Shown here piece after piece: positions 19,279 to 28,648 of a DNA stretch of 64,000 nt. The translations under genes were made by a program, and so were the position numbers. The stretch is from Xanthocytophaga flava (GTDB lineage Bacteria > Bacteroidota > Bacteroidia > Cytophagales > 172606-1). The DNA is taken from NCBI GenBank assembly GCA_030068525.1, contig JASJOS010000013.1, forward strand, positions 124,001 to 188,000. Reading direction: 5' to 3'. The stretch's first letter is position 1, and each line of letters begins with the position of its first letter. Below the pieces are notes generated by a model. It ran no database searches and was not told the origin of the DNA. It worked only from the letters and a program-made list of their open reading frames with translations.

Positions 19279-20277
19279 TTAAACCCATTGTACCGAAAAG
19301 TTCATGCTCTGTGTATCAGAAGATACAAATAAGCTTTGCTCTTGTGTTAGACATAACCATAGAGCCTGCCAGTTCTCACTGTTGAGCGCAATATAAAATC
19401 CGTCTTCAACTAATTTAGTGTCATTTTGTGGTTGTTCTGGGTTAATAATCAGGAAACAAGCACCCATTTTTGAGCCATCACTACCATCTGGACTAATAGC
19501 AGCAGGTTCTTTATTGGTCATATCCAATGTTAAACAAGCATTGGCTGTTTTTTCTAAAGATGGAAAAACCACAAAGGGCTTATCCTTATCCTTCACTTTA
19601 TTTGTAACATTACTATTTTTTGATAACCTCCAACAAATAATATTATTCTCTAATGTTACAGTTGAGGAATACAATATAATAGATTGAATTTTACTCACAA
19701 TACTTTTTGCAATAACAGAAGCTATTGGTAAGGGATGACGGTTGATATCAGACCAGAAAGGAGAAGGATAAAAACGTGTCATTTCGCCCAACATTGAGAG
19801 TATTCTTAGATAACCAACATCAGAAGTGGCCTCTAGCTCCTCCTTACTCACCAAAAGTGCAACCAAATAATCATGACCTGTTTTAAGATCTCTTTTATGA
19901 TTCAAATTTGAGTAAATAATTCCTTTCCACCCCAATAAATCCCTATCTCCAAACATAGTTATTCCTCCATTGTTTACGAAAAGGCCTGTTTCAGCCAATT
20001 GATATACCTGTTTAAAAAAATGAAGTGGGTCTTGAATAATTTTTGTAGGAGCACCATTTGTTTTTACAGAAAACAACAGCTCTTTTTGTCCAAGTGAGGC
20101 TAATCCATATGTCATGTATGTCAAACAATGTACAACACCATGTACAGTAGAAACACGATCAGGAAATACCTGAACACGTAGTTTCTCTGGTATTAAATCA
20201 ATGAAGGTAGAACCCTCTTTCAAGATAGGTACAGGCGTATCGGTTTTACCCAAAATTTTTTTGAAGAAGTTTATCAT
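19279..20277 (-). CDS. Hypothetical protein, unknown function
   Basis: 332 aa, no signal peptide, no clear membrane helix. Mixed alpha/beta-looking sequence with a conserved-looking VHCLTYMTYGLASLGQKELLF segment in the first third and a GMTRFYPSPFW-like aromatic patch in the middle. Base composition is uneven: 19621-19680 has only 15 G/C in 60, while other parts are near 43 percent. I do not recognise the family; a stand-alone or horizontally acquired accessory gene is possible. It faces the preceding secreted gene with a 2-base gap. Confidence 0.6.
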   Translation of the reverse strand: MINFFKKILGKTDTPVPILKEGSTFIDLIPEKLRVQVFPDRVSTVHGVVHCLTYMTYGLASLGQKELLFSVKTNGAPTKIIQDPLHFFKQVYQLAETGLFVNNGGITMFGDRDLLGWKGIIYSNLNHKRDLKTGHDYLVALLVSKEELEATSDVGYLRILSMLGEMTRFYPSPFWSDINRHPLPIASVIAKSIVSKIQSIILYSSTVTLENNIICWRLSKNSNVTNKVKDKDKPFVVFPSLEKTANACLTLDMTNKEPAAISPDGSDGSKMGACFLIINPEQPQNDTKLVEDGFYIALNSENWQALWLCLTQEQSLFVSSDTQSMNFSVQWV

Positions 20278-20302
20278 AATGATTTCGTAAGCTCTTTGTA
20301 TA

Positions 20303-20764
20303 TCAAGATATAAATGAACCTAAGTATTCCTGATATGATATCGGAAACTCATTTGCTCTTGCAGCGTCTAATAACAAATTCACATAATCGAATGTTGGTT
20401 GGGCATACGATTTCTGTTTATCCTGCATCACATAGGTCCAGACATTCTCAACTGTTTTATATCCTGCTCCTTCACGAAGCTGAATGGTAACAGAAATCCG
20501 GTCATAAATCTCCGGATAAAATTTATTGGCATCCATGACAGCCAGTTCTATATCACTGATTTTGTACAGTAATCCCCACACTTCTTCACCTGTAGCAGGA
20601 ACTACATCTGCTCCTCCCCGACTACGTTGTTCCAGATGGGTAGTAAATACAAGCTGATAGCTCTCAAGATAGCCTGCTCCCAATAGTTTGGCATTGGGGC
20701 AAAGCTTTTGCATCTTTTCAAGACTAATGTTGGAGCCGTATGAAAAATAAAGGTTTTGTAGCAT
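20303..20764 (-). CDS. Gamma-glutamylcyclotransferase-like (AIG2 family) protein
   Basis: 153 aa from ATG at 20764; an upstream TTG extension to 20845 would add a hydrophobic leader without family resemblance, and the family signature begins directly after the ATG (LYFSYGSNISLEKM). That YGSN loop binds the gamma-glutamyl moiety, and the downstream Glu/Asp-rich stretch fits the AIG2/GGCT fold. Likely releases 5-oxoproline from a gamma-glutamyl compound, or acts as a gamma-glutamylamine cyclotransferase; the exact substrate is not visible. Lies 81 bases after the S9 peptidase on the same strand. Confidence 0.8.
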   Translation of the reverse strand: MLQNLYFSYGSNISLEKMQKLCPNAKLLGAGYLESYQLVFTTHLEQRSRGGADVVPATGEEVWGLLYKISDIELAVMDANKFYPEIYDRISVTIQLREGAGYKTVENVWTYVMQDKQKSYAQPTFDYVNLLLDAARANEFPISYQEYLGSFIS

Positions 20765-20845
20765 ACTCTTTTCAATATAATACAATAGAAAAGCCACTGA
20801 CTGAATATGAAATGGTATCCAATCAGTGGCTCTCAGAAAATACAA

Positions 20846-22999
20846 TTAGTCTTTTATACCTTCCAGTTTAAAGATAAAGGCATATTTAAATGCTGTCTCT
20901 TTGATTGCTTTAAAACGTCCTGAAGCGCCACCATGACCTGCTTCCATATTGGTTTTCAATAACAATACATGATTATCTGTCTTCAACGTACGTAGTTTGG
21001 CTACCCACTTGGCAGGTTCCCAATACTGTACCTGAGAATCATGCAAGCCTGTTGTTACCAACATATTGGGATATGCTTTCTTCTCTACATTATCATATGG
21101 GGAATACGAAAGCATGTAATCATAGTATTCTTTCTCATTGGGATTACCCCATTCTTCATATTCTCCAGTAGTCAATGGAATGGACTCATCCAACATGGTA
21201 GTTACCACATCTACAAAAGGCACATCGGCAATGATGGCATTGTACTTGTCTGGAGCCATATTGGCAACAGCACCCATTAACAAACCACCAGCACTACCCC
21301 CATTGGCATACAAATGAGGGGTTGACGTATACTTTTCTTTGATCAGAAACTCGGAACAGTCGATAAAGTCAGTAAAGGTATTTTTCTTTTTCAGCATTTT
21401 GCCGTTGTCATACCACTGACGTCCCATTTCCTGTCCACCCCGGATGTGACAGATAGCAAACGCAAATCCTCTGTTTAATAAACTCAGACGAGCAACACTG
21501 AATGTAGGATCAGTAGAATAACCATAGGAGCCATAGGAATACTGATACAATGGAGACTGTCCATTTTTCTCAAAACCTTTCTTGTATACAATAGAAATAG
21601 GAATTTTTACTCCATCACGGGCTGTTGCATACACACGTTCAGTCACATACTCTTCTTTGTTATATCCTCCTACTACTTCCTGCTGTTTCATCAGTTTCGC
21701 TTCTTTGGTATCCATGTTGTAATCAAACGTAGATGGAGGTGTAGTCATGGAAGTATAGCCATACCGCAGTACATCAGTATTGAAATCCGGATTGGTACTG
21801 GTATAAGCAGTATAAGCAGGCTCTCCAAAGTTGATATAATGCTCTGCTTTGCTTTTTTGATTGATGACCCGAATATTGATCAATCCTTCTTTGCGTTCCT
21901 GTAACACCAGATGGTTCACAAATACTTCCAGTCCATCCAGATAAACATCTGCACGATGAGGAATAACTTCTTTCCAGGCTGATTTATCAGCAGTTTTGCC
22001 TTCAGGAACTTCCATTAAACGGAAGTTTTCTGCCTGCCAGTTGGTGCGAACATAAAACTTGTCCTTATAATGTTCAATGTTGTATTCATGGCCATGTTCG
22101 CGAGTCAAAAATACGGTAAACTCGCCTGTAGGCTTATTGGCATCCAGCAAACGGTATTCCGTAGACACACCATTGTGGTCACAGGCAATGGCAATATACT
22201 TCTTGGATTTCATACGATACAGTCCCATATAAAACTGATCGTCTTTCTCTTCATATACCTTTACATCCGTTTTAGGGTCAGTCCCTAATACATGTCGCCA
22301 TACCTGATACCCAAGCAATGTCTGCTGATGACGAATGATATAAAACAAGGTTTTGTTATCCGCAGCCCATGCATAGCTTCCTCCTTCTGTATTGGGAATA
22401 GCATCCGGATAAATCTCACCTGTTTTCAGGTTCTTTACTCTCAATATATAATTCCGGCGACTTACTGTATCTTCTCCAAAAGCAACTAACTCCTCATTGT
22501 CAGACACTTCCAACCCACCCAAACTATAATAATTATGTCCATGACCTCGTTCGTTGGCATTGATGATCACCTCTTCAGGTGCAGACAGAGATCCTTTCTT
22601 TCTGCAATAAATAGGATATTCGCCCCCCTTCTCAAAGCGTGTATAATAGTAATAGTTTCCATCCTTGTAAGGTACAGACTCATCATCTTCTTTGATACGG
22701 CCTTTGATCTCTTCAAAAAGTTTATCCTGTAAAACTTTGGTATCAGCCATCATGGTGTCTGTATAGGCATTTTCAGCTTCCAGGTATTTGATCACATTGG
22801 GATCTTCCCGTTTATTTAACCAGTAATAGTTGTCTGTACGGGATGCGCCATGTTTAGCTTTGACTTCAAAAGCCTTCACCTCTGCAATAGGAGGTTTTAC
22901 ATCGGGAAAATGGGGTGCAGATGTTTCAGTTTCTTTTTCTTTCATAGAGTTACATGCCATCAGGAGTAAAAGTGGCACTGCAAAAGTAGTTTTTTTCAT
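20846..22999 (-). CDS. S9 family oligopeptidase (oligopeptidase B-like), lipoprotein
   Basis: Serine peptidase with a lipoprotein signal (LLLLMAC lipobox near 11-16), so probably anchored in the periplasm or outer membrane. An N-terminal beta-propeller (about 80-430) gates an alpha/beta-hydrolase domain. The catalytic triad is Ser569 in NGGSAGGLL, Asp654 in GLHDSQV and His689 in EAGHGGASG. The 717 aa length and GGSAGG nucleophile elbow fit the PtrB branch that cleaves after basic residues in small peptides. Followed by the cyclotransferase-like gene. Confidence 0.92.
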   Translation of the reverse strand: MKKTTFAVPLLLLMACNSMKEKETETSAPHFPDVKPPIAEVKAFEVKAKHGASRTDNYYWLNKREDPNVIKYLEAENAYTDTMMADTKVLQDKLFEEIKGRIKEDDESVPYKDGNYYYYTRFEKGGEYPIYCRKKGSLSAPEEVIINANERGHGHNYYSLGGLEVSDNEELVAFGEDTVSRRNYILRVKNLKTGEIYPDAIPNTEGGSYAWAADNKTLFYIIRHQQTLLGYQVWRHVLGTDPKTDVKVYEEKDDQFYMGLYRMKSKKYIAIACDHNGVSTEYRLLDANKPTGEFTVFLTREHGHEYNIEHYKDKFYVRTNWQAENFRLMEVPEGKTADKSAWKEVIPHRADVYLDGLEVFVNHLVLQERKEGLINIRVINQKSKAEHYINFGEPAYTAYTSTNPDFNTDVLRYGYTSMTTPPSTFDYNMDTKEAKLMKQQEVVGGYNKEEYVTERVYATARDGVKIPISIVYKKGFEKNGQSPLYQYSYGSYGYSTDPTFSVARLSLLNRGFAFAICHIRGGQEMGRQWYDNGKMLKKKNTFTDFIDCSEFLIKEKYTSTPHLYANGGSAGGLLMGAVANMAPDKYNAIIADVPFVDVVTTMLDESIPLTTGEYEEWGNPNEKEYYDYMLSYSPYDNVEKKAYPNMLVTTGLHDSQVQYWEPAKWVAKLRTLKTDNHVLLLKTNMEAGHGGASGRFKAIKETAFKYAFIFKLEGIKD

Positions 23000-23043
23000 T
23001 TGAGTTTATTCAGGTGGTAAAGTTGGGAATCCAGATATTTTAT

Positions 23044-23925
23044 TTACTCAATATTTTTATAAATTCCATCCAATAATACATTTCCTGCAGAAGGTGTGAT
23101 ATATCTATTAAAAGCTGATACTTCTACTGTTCTACCTTTCTGAATTACTTCATTTAATCTGGCTAATAAATACTGAAAATTATTATCTCTTTTAGATGTA
23201 ACATATACAGTATCAGCGTCATCACCTGGCCAATACCTTATAGATTTTTTCGCTTTATTCATATATATTACGAGTCCATAATTTAAGATAGATATTAAAT
23301 TTGGAACATTACATTTTTCATATTTTTTTAAAAGGTTTGTGTACTTTTCGGCTAATGTCTCTGGTTCTAAATTAAGATTTCCGCAAAACGCAAAACCAAA
23401 TATTTGATCTGTCTTCTTTGATTTTTGATCAAACTGTTCTTCTTCAGCACAATCCCAAGATAGAGTACTACCATAATGTCTATATGATATAATAGTTTTA
23501 CCTGTAAATTCACTTACAGAAGGATAAGGATATCTTTGAAGAGATTTAACAGAGTTTATTTTACTAAAGATATCATCCAGTTCTTTTCCATCTAATGAAC
23601 TTTTAACTTCTCCAACAGCAATCACACCTTCACAAGGAAAGTATGTAGATTCAGGGTGATCATTTATGGAAAAGACAGGACAATGTTCTTTTTCGTATAT
23701 GATTATATCTATTTGCTTACTTGTATTACCATAACTATCAATAATACAGCCAGTCCCAACACTCACTGTCCTTGGCAATAGAGTAGATAGCTTTTTTCGC
23801 ACCTCTGCCTCTCGGGCTCCTCCTATTAAACTAGGAGTTGTAGCATCACTTGCAAATGCATAGTTCCTGATTAGCTCTTGAGCAATATGGTTCAAATATG
23901 CATTAATATCAAAATTTGTGGCCAT
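23044..23925 (-). CDS. DUF6602-type nuclease-like protein
   Basis: 293 aa. The N-terminal half has the hallmarks of the DUF6602 family: GAREAEVRKKLSTLLPRTVSVGTG, then KQIDIIIYEKE and VIAVGEVKSSL. Asp73 and the ExK pair Glu106-Lys108 match a PD-(D/E)XK nuclease core. The family occurs in bacterial accessory and defence-type loci, but its biochemistry is not established to my knowledge. Composition is strikingly AT-rich (about 27 percent G+C at 23101-23160, versus about 48 percent in a sample of the neighbouring S9 gene), pointing to recent transfer. It follows the membrane protein gene by 34 bases. Confidence 0.78.
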   Translation of the reverse strand: MATNFDINAYLNHIAQELIRNYAFASDATTPSLIGGAREAEVRKKLSTLLPRTVSVGTGCIIDSYGNTSKQIDIIIYEKEHCPVFSINDHPESTYFPCEGVIAVGEVKSSLDGKELDDIFSKINSVKSLQRYPYPSVSEFTGKTIISYRHYGSTLSWDCAEEEQFDQKSKKTDQIFGFAFCGNLNLEPETLAEKYTNLLKKYEKCNVPNLISILNYGLVIYMNKAKKSIRYWPGDDADTVYVTSKRDNNFQYLLARLNEVIQKGRTVEVSAFNRYITPSAGNVLLDGIYKNIE

Positions 23926-23959
23926 GTGATTTTATTTTTACAAGATGTCTATATACCCC

Positions 23960-24469
23960 TCATTTGTCTTTTGCATTGCTTCCTTTTTCTGGAAATAAAT
24001 ATTTGACCACAGCAAAGAAGAAACCAGCTACATTAGCGGTCATAGAACCAATCAAGGCTAGTACAATAGCATCACTGAGATGGAAATCCCAGGCTTTTGA
24101 GCCACTGGTTACAATGGCAGCTAATACAATAACGAGCCAGCTACATAACATCCAGAAAATACGTTGAGCATATTTTTTCCGCTCCTGTGTATCCTGCTTC
24201 TGATCTTCGTTAGCCAGGTTACGGGTATTATTCTCCAGAATAAGGCGCTGCTGCTCCAGAATATGAATCTCACGCTGAATATTCAATTTCAGCCGTAAAT
24301 CTTCATTCTCAATACGCAGTCGTTCGATATTTACTTCTCTTTGTGCTTTTTCGTAGGAAGCTATTTCTTCTTCTGAGAGGGAATTGGCATCTGCCAAAGA
24401 CTTGGATTGCTCTTCCTGTTTGAGTTTGTCCTGTAATGCCAGCAGATCAATGGGCTTCTTTGTTTCCAA
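23960..24469 (-). CDS. Coiled-coil protein with two C-terminal transmembrane helices
   Basis: 169 aa. Residues about 1-98 are a charged, Gln/Glu/Arg-rich coiled coil; two hydrophobic helices follow (about 106-125 and 133-158) with a short Lys-rich tail. The only usable start is TTG at 24469 (an in-frame stop lies nine bases upstream and no early ATG exists), inside the end of the Panacea-domain gene: a 23-base overlap that suggests translational coupling. Normal base composition. In Panacea toxin-antitoxin pairs the partner gene is often an unrelated small toxin, sometimes membrane-acting, so this is the best candidate toxin. That role is inference; it could equally be a membrane scaffold. 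Confidence 0.72.
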   Translation of the reverse strand: METKKPIDLLALQDKLKQEEQSKSLADANSLSEEEIASYEKAQREVNIERLRIENEDLRLKLNIQREIHILEQQRLILENNTRNLANEDQKQDTQERKKYAQRIFWMLCSWLVIVLAAIVTSGSKAWDFHLSDAIVLALIGSMTANVAGFFFAVVKYLFPEKGSNAKDK

Positions 24470-24950
24470 GCGAATTCAGTTTTTGAACGAAATATTCTTT
24501 GATGTACTCTTCGTTGATGTCTTTGTTGCTGGGGATATTTTTTACACTGCCATATTGCTCATAGATCTTATACCAGGGAGTGCCTTTCTCATGTGTCAGA
24601 TTAGACAGAGCAATAGCAGACAGATCAGAATATACATACCAAACCACATCCAGAATCTGTCGGGCAGTTTCGTCATTTATACCTGATTTAGCTACAGGCG
24701 TATTAAAATCAGGCATCGGTTCTGTAATGTTACTATTGCCAAAGTGTCGGAATGCCTCATATACGGAAGGAATAACCGGCCCATACCGCCATGCTTCAAT
24801 CATCTCATTAAAAAGTCGCTGATTGGTTGTGGCCAGATACCAGCCATAGGCAAAGTACATGAGTTTTTGCAGCTTCATGGGAGAAAGGGGTTTATTGTCG
24901 GCTTTTCCTTTCGCTAAAAAATAATTTGCTATAGCTGCAGATGAATACAT
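24447..24950 (-). CDS. Panacea-domain (DUF4065, SocA-like) protein, probable antitoxin
   Basis: 167 aa from ATG at 24950; an in-frame ATG at 25013 is possible but its extra residues are not family-like. The Panacea signature is clear: AIANYFLAKG, then PMKLQKLMYFAYGWYLA and EAWRYGPVIPSVYEAFR. Proteins of this domain include SocA and a broad class of antitoxins that neutralise unrelated toxins encoded next to them. Here the gene overlaps the coiled-coil/membrane protein by 23 bases, in the order antitoxin then partner. It is insulated from valS by a terminator. No strong ribosome-binding site is visible. Confidence 0.85.
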   Translation of the reverse strand: MYSSAAIANYFLAKGKADNKPLSPMKLQKLMYFAYGWYLATTNQRLFNEMIEAWRYGPVIPSVYEAFRHFGNSNITEPMPDFNTPVAKSGINDETARQILDVVWYVYSDLSAIALSNLTHEKGTPWYKIYEQYGSVKNIPSNKDINEEYIKEYFVQKLNSLGNKEAH

Positions 24951-25041
24951 AGGTATAAATTGGTTTACAGTAAAGTTACAGCATGGTTTTAACTTTATCA
25001 AGCCCAATAACATCCCTTATCATCTGTAATGATTAGATATA

Positions 25042-25074
25042 GAAAACAAAAAAGCCCTGTATGATACAGGGCTT
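25042..25074 (-). terminator. Terminator of valS
   Basis: On the minus strand AAGCCCTGTA and TACAGGGCTT arms around a 3-base loop, followed by six T. Separates valS from the Panacea gene. Confidence 0.9.
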
Positions 25075-25097
25075 CCTTATTAGTATAGTTATTAGGC

Positions 25098-27830
25098 TTA
25101 CTTCATCTTCCGCAAGCTTTCTAGTCTCTCTTCTAATGCTTTGATTTTCGCTTCGGCATCAGCTAGCTTTTTGCGTTCAAGTTCTACTACTTCTTGCTTA
25201 GCATTTGCTACAAAGCGTTCATTACTTAGTTTGGTCGAACTCGTATTTTGATTACGTTGCTGGTCTGCTAATTCTTTCTCTGCTTTTGCAATTTCTGCAT
25301 CAACATCTATCGTCTCTTCCAAAGTCACAAAACATTCATCTGTCTTTACAATGAAGCTCAAAGCGTCATCAACTTTAGTATCTGTGAAGGTTAGTTCTGA
25401 AACATTGGCTAACTTCTGAATCAGCTTTCCGAACCGGGTATATACACCTTGATTTTGTGTACGTATACTAAGAGGTAGAGCTGTTTTTGGAGACATACCT
25501 CTGTTATTCCGAATATTACGAATCTGAGAAATAACTTCCTGTGCAATAATAGCGTCTTCTATAAGTTGACTATCAAAGCTTGCGGTTTTAGGATAAGCAG
25601 CAATACAAATACTATCACCCTCTTTCTGATTAACCAGCATCTGCCAGATTTCTTCTGTAATAAATGGCATGAATGGATGCACAACCCGAAGTAACTGATC
25701 AAAAATCTCAACCGTCTCCTTAAATACAGCACCACTGATTTTTTCTCCAAATTCCGGTTTTACCATTTCCAGATACCATGAACAGAAATCTGTCCAGGCA
25801 AGATCATATACTGCCAACAATGCATCGGAGATACGATAATCAGCAAAATATCCTTCAATTTCAGCTAACTTCTGATTGAAGCGGGCTTTAAACCATTGAA
25901 TAGCAATCAGATCTTCAGCAGTAGCCTGCAGAGAACTGTCAACATTATTATCTAGCTCCCACCCTTTTACCAATCGAAAAGCATTCCAGATTTTATTATT
26001 GAATCTACTACCCTGATCACAAAGCTTAGAAGCAAGAACATCATTACTCTTATCTGCCAAAAACACAGCGATCACTTCCGGATCGTTGGACTTTGGTACT
26101 GGTGTATCAAAGATCAGGTCATTTCCAGCAGGTGAACTAAACAACAAACCCGTACGCACTCCATCTGCCCCATAACGCTCCATTAAAGCAATTGGGTCGG
26201 GTGAATTACCTAACTGTTTCGCCATCTTGCGACCATACTGATCACGGATAATCCCTGTAAAATACACATTTTTAAATGGTGCCTCATGACGATATTCATA
26301 ACCAGAAACAATCATCCGGGCTACCCAGAAGAAAATAATATCCGGACCTGTAACCAGATCATTGGTTGGATAGAAATAGTTAATGTCTTCGTTATTGGGA
26401 TCTTTTAATCCATCAAACACAGAGATTGGCCATAACCACGATGAAAACCAGGTATCCAGTACATCCTCATCCTGAGATAGTTCTTCTACAGCTAAACCAG
26501 GGTACTGAGTCTTATATAATTTAAGCGCCTCCTCATGATTTTTCGCTACTACAAAGTTACCCTGTTTATCATACCAGGCCGGAATGCGCTGCCCCCACCA
26601 GAGCTGACGCGAAATACACCAGTCCTGAATGTTCTCCATCCAGTTGCGATAGGTATTTTTAAAACGGGCAGGATGAAATTGAATGGTATCATTCAACACG
26701 TTTTCCAGCGCAGGTTTTGCCAGTTCATCCATCTTCAGCCACCACTGCAAGGATACTTTGGGCTCTACCACCGTATCAGGATTGCGCTCCGAATATCCTA
26801 CATTACTCTTATATTCCTCTATTTTTTCCAGATAACCAGCTGCTTCCAGATCTTTGGCAATCTGCTTACGAATCGTAAAACGATCCTTGCCTACATATTC
26901 TGCAATGCCAGATCTTTCATTCAATGTTCCATCATCATTCAGAATGTCAATCACTGGCAAATCATATTTCTTACCCAGTTCGTAGTCATTCAGGTCATGG
27001 GCTGGAGTTACCTTTAAGGCACCTGTACCAAAATCCATTGTCACATACTCATCTGCTATTACTGGAATCTCCCGATTAACAAATGGTACAATCACCTTCT
27101 TACCATGTAAATGAACATACCGTTCATCGTTCGGATTTACACAAATGGCAGTATCAGCCAGAATCGTTTCCGGACGAGTGGTTGCAATGGTAACAAAGTC
27201 TGATCCAGAACCAGCAATCGGGTATTTTATGTAATACAGCTTTGACTGGCTTTCCTTGTGAATAACTTCCTCATCTGAAAGAGCAGTCTTTCCTTTAGGG
27301 TCCCAGTTTACCATGCGATAGGCACGATAAATCTTTCCTTTATTGTACAGGTCTACAAAAACATCAATAACCGCCTCTGACAAAGAAGGTTCCATTGTGA
27401 AGCGAGTCCGATCCCAGTCGCAGGAGGCACCTAGTTTCTTCAACTGTTCCAGAATGATTCCTCCATATGTCTCTTTCCATTCCCAGGCATATTTCAGAAA
27501 CTCATCACGGGTAATATTTTTTTTGTCAATCCCCTTTTCACGTAACATTCCTACGACTTTGGCTTCTGTAGCAATAGAGGCATGATCTGTACCCGGCACC
27601 CAGCAAGCTTCTTTCCCCTGCATACGTGCTCTACGCACCAAAATATCCTGAATGGTGTTATTCAACATATGTCCCATATGTAATTTCCCTGTCACATTAG
27701 GGGGAGGAATCACAATACAGTAGGGCTCTTTTTCAGGATTAGGTTTGGCAGCAAAAAATTTATGCTCTAACCAATACTGGTACCACTTGTCTTCAACATT
27801 CTTAGGATCGTAGTTCTTTGCTATTTCCAT
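25098..27830 (-). CDS. valS: Valyl-tRNA synthetase
   Basis: Class I synthetase that charges tRNA-Val. The HIGH-type motif is PPPNVTGKLHMGH near 42-54; the CP1 editing domain has TTRPETILADTAICVNP; the second signature reads GRKMAKQLGNSPDP. That is KMAKQ instead of the textbook KMSKS: KMSKQ-like forms are common in ValRS, but Ala for Ser is less usual. The C-terminal 70 residues form the coiled-coil tRNA-binding arm. The 910 aa length is normal. Own promoter and terminator. Confidence 0.96.
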   Translation of the reverse strand: MEIAKNYDPKNVEDKWYQYWLEHKFFAAKPNPEKEPYCIVIPPPNVTGKLHMGHMLNNTIQDILVRRARMQGKEACWVPGTDHASIATEAKVVGMLREKGIDKKNITRDEFLKYAWEWKETYGGIILEQLKKLGASCDWDRTRFTMEPSLSEAVIDVFVDLYNKGKIYRAYRMVNWDPKGKTALSDEEVIHKESQSKLYYIKYPIAGSGSDFVTIATTRPETILADTAICVNPNDERYVHLHGKKVIVPFVNREIPVIADEYVTMDFGTGALKVTPAHDLNDYELGKKYDLPVIDILNDDGTLNERSGIAEYVGKDRFTIRKQIAKDLEAAGYLEKIEEYKSNVGYSERNPDTVVEPKVSLQWWLKMDELAKPALENVLNDTIQFHPARFKNTYRNWMENIQDWCISRQLWWGQRIPAWYDKQGNFVVAKNHEEALKLYKTQYPGLAVEELSQDEDVLDTWFSSWLWPISVFDGLKDPNNEDINYFYPTNDLVTGPDIIFFWVARMIVSGYEYRHEAPFKNVYFTGIIRDQYGRKMAKQLGNSPDPIALMERYGADGVRTGLLFSSPAGNDLIFDTPVPKSNDPEVIAVFLADKSNDVLASKLCDQGSRFNNKIWNAFRLVKGWELDNNVDSSLQATAEDLIAIQWFKARFNQKLAEIEGYFADYRISDALLAVYDLAWTDFCSWYLEMVKPEFGEKISGAVFKETVEIFDQLLRVVHPFMPFITEEIWQMLVNQKEGDSICIAAYPKTASFDSQLIEDAIIAQEVISQIRNIRNNRGMSPKTALPLSIRTQNQGVYTRFGKLIQKLANVSELTFTDTKVDDALSFIVKTDECFVTLEETIDVDAEIAKAEKELADQQRNQNTSSTKLSNERFVANAKQEVVELERKKLADAEAKIKALEERLESLRKMK

Positions 27831-27926
27831 GATAGTATTTAATAATCAATGTACTGTGCTTTACGTTCTACATATGGTGCATCTGTGCCATTGAAGAATT
27901 CAGAAAGCAAAACGTGAATTGGGGGG

Positions 27927-27956
27927 CAAAATTAGTGACTGTTAGCCGGTATTCAA
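27927..27956 (-). promoter_or_regulatory. Bacteroidota-type promoter of valS
   Basis: On the minus strand TTG (27954-27956), 19 bases, then TAATTTTG (27927-27934), a full match to TTG-N19-TAnnTTTG. Gives a leader of about 90 bases. No T-box structure was recognised in it. Confidence 0.65.
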
Positions 27957-28068
27957 TAGCGGGCATTATTTTTTCGGAAATTTTCCAGGAAATTAGTTGA
28001 AAACCCGTAACTTAATAGCTTTAAAAATCTTTTCTTTCATTTTTTAGATCGAAAGAGAGTACTTATTC

Positions 28069-28210
28069 AGAGGTGGTCTAAACTAATTTATGAAAGCTAC
28101 GAAGGTATCTTTTGTGCTGCGTCTTCACCTATTTTTCGGCTCATAGCCTAAATAGGCTCGCTACAAAATCTGCTCTTTTCGCTTCTTTAAAATTAGTTCA
28201 GACCACCTCT
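28069..28210. repeat. MITE-like element with 22-base terminal inverted repeats
   Basis: A 142-base element whose ends AGAGGTGGTCTAAACTAATTT and its reverse complement differ at one position. The interior is also partly self-complementary (AGCCTA/TAGGCT at 28145-28158, CCTATTT/AAATAGG), so the whole could fold into one long hairpin. No coding capacity and no clear target-site duplication. A non-autonomous insertion element or REPIN-like repeat is likely. Confidence 0.65.
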
Positions 28211-28288
28211 AACACTGGAAAACTATACAGCGGAGTATATCCGTATGGACTTGTAACCAATAACCACTTGTAACTCTTCACTTTCGTA

Positions 28289-28630
28289 ATGCTTTTATCA
28301 TCCCGACAGACCCGTTTTTTCTTTCTGATGTACATCTTGTTACCTTTTGTTACTGGCCTGGGCCACATATGGCAGGGAGCTACATTTCTTGGAGGAGCCT
28401 ACCTGTTTGTGACCATCCCTTATAGTATAGCATACCTGACACTGAGACACCTTTCCCGCATCAGCATTCTATTGTTACAGGCACTGGGAGCATTGATGAT
28501 GATTGTCATTGCTGCAGACCTGTATCAGCAAGGCAACCAATGGATTCCCTACCTGCTTGTGCTTACTGCCATTCTGAATGTTTATGTCTTCTGGTCTGGC
28601 AACAGAAAGAAGGTTGGCAGTGGTCAATAA
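28289..28630 (+). CDS. Small integral membrane protein, unknown function
   Basis: 113 aa, ATG start, about four hydrophobic segments (12-30, 34-52, 58-76 and 84-104) with short polar loops and a basic C-terminal tail (GNRKKVGSG). No catalytic motif. It follows the MITE-like element and faces the SDR gene convergently with an 18-base gap. I do not recognise the family. Confidence 0.6.
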   Translation: MLLSSRQTRFFFLMYILLPFVTGLGHIWQGATFLGGAYLFVTIPYSIAYLTLRHLSRISILLLQALGALMMIVIAADLYQQGNQWIPYLLVLTAILNVYVFWSGNRKKVGSGQ

Positions 28631-28648
28631 ATATTTGCTATTCAAGTA

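Noticed and set aside
26535-27017. 160-codon frame antisense to valS
   Set aside because: Shadow of the conserved valS coding sequence.
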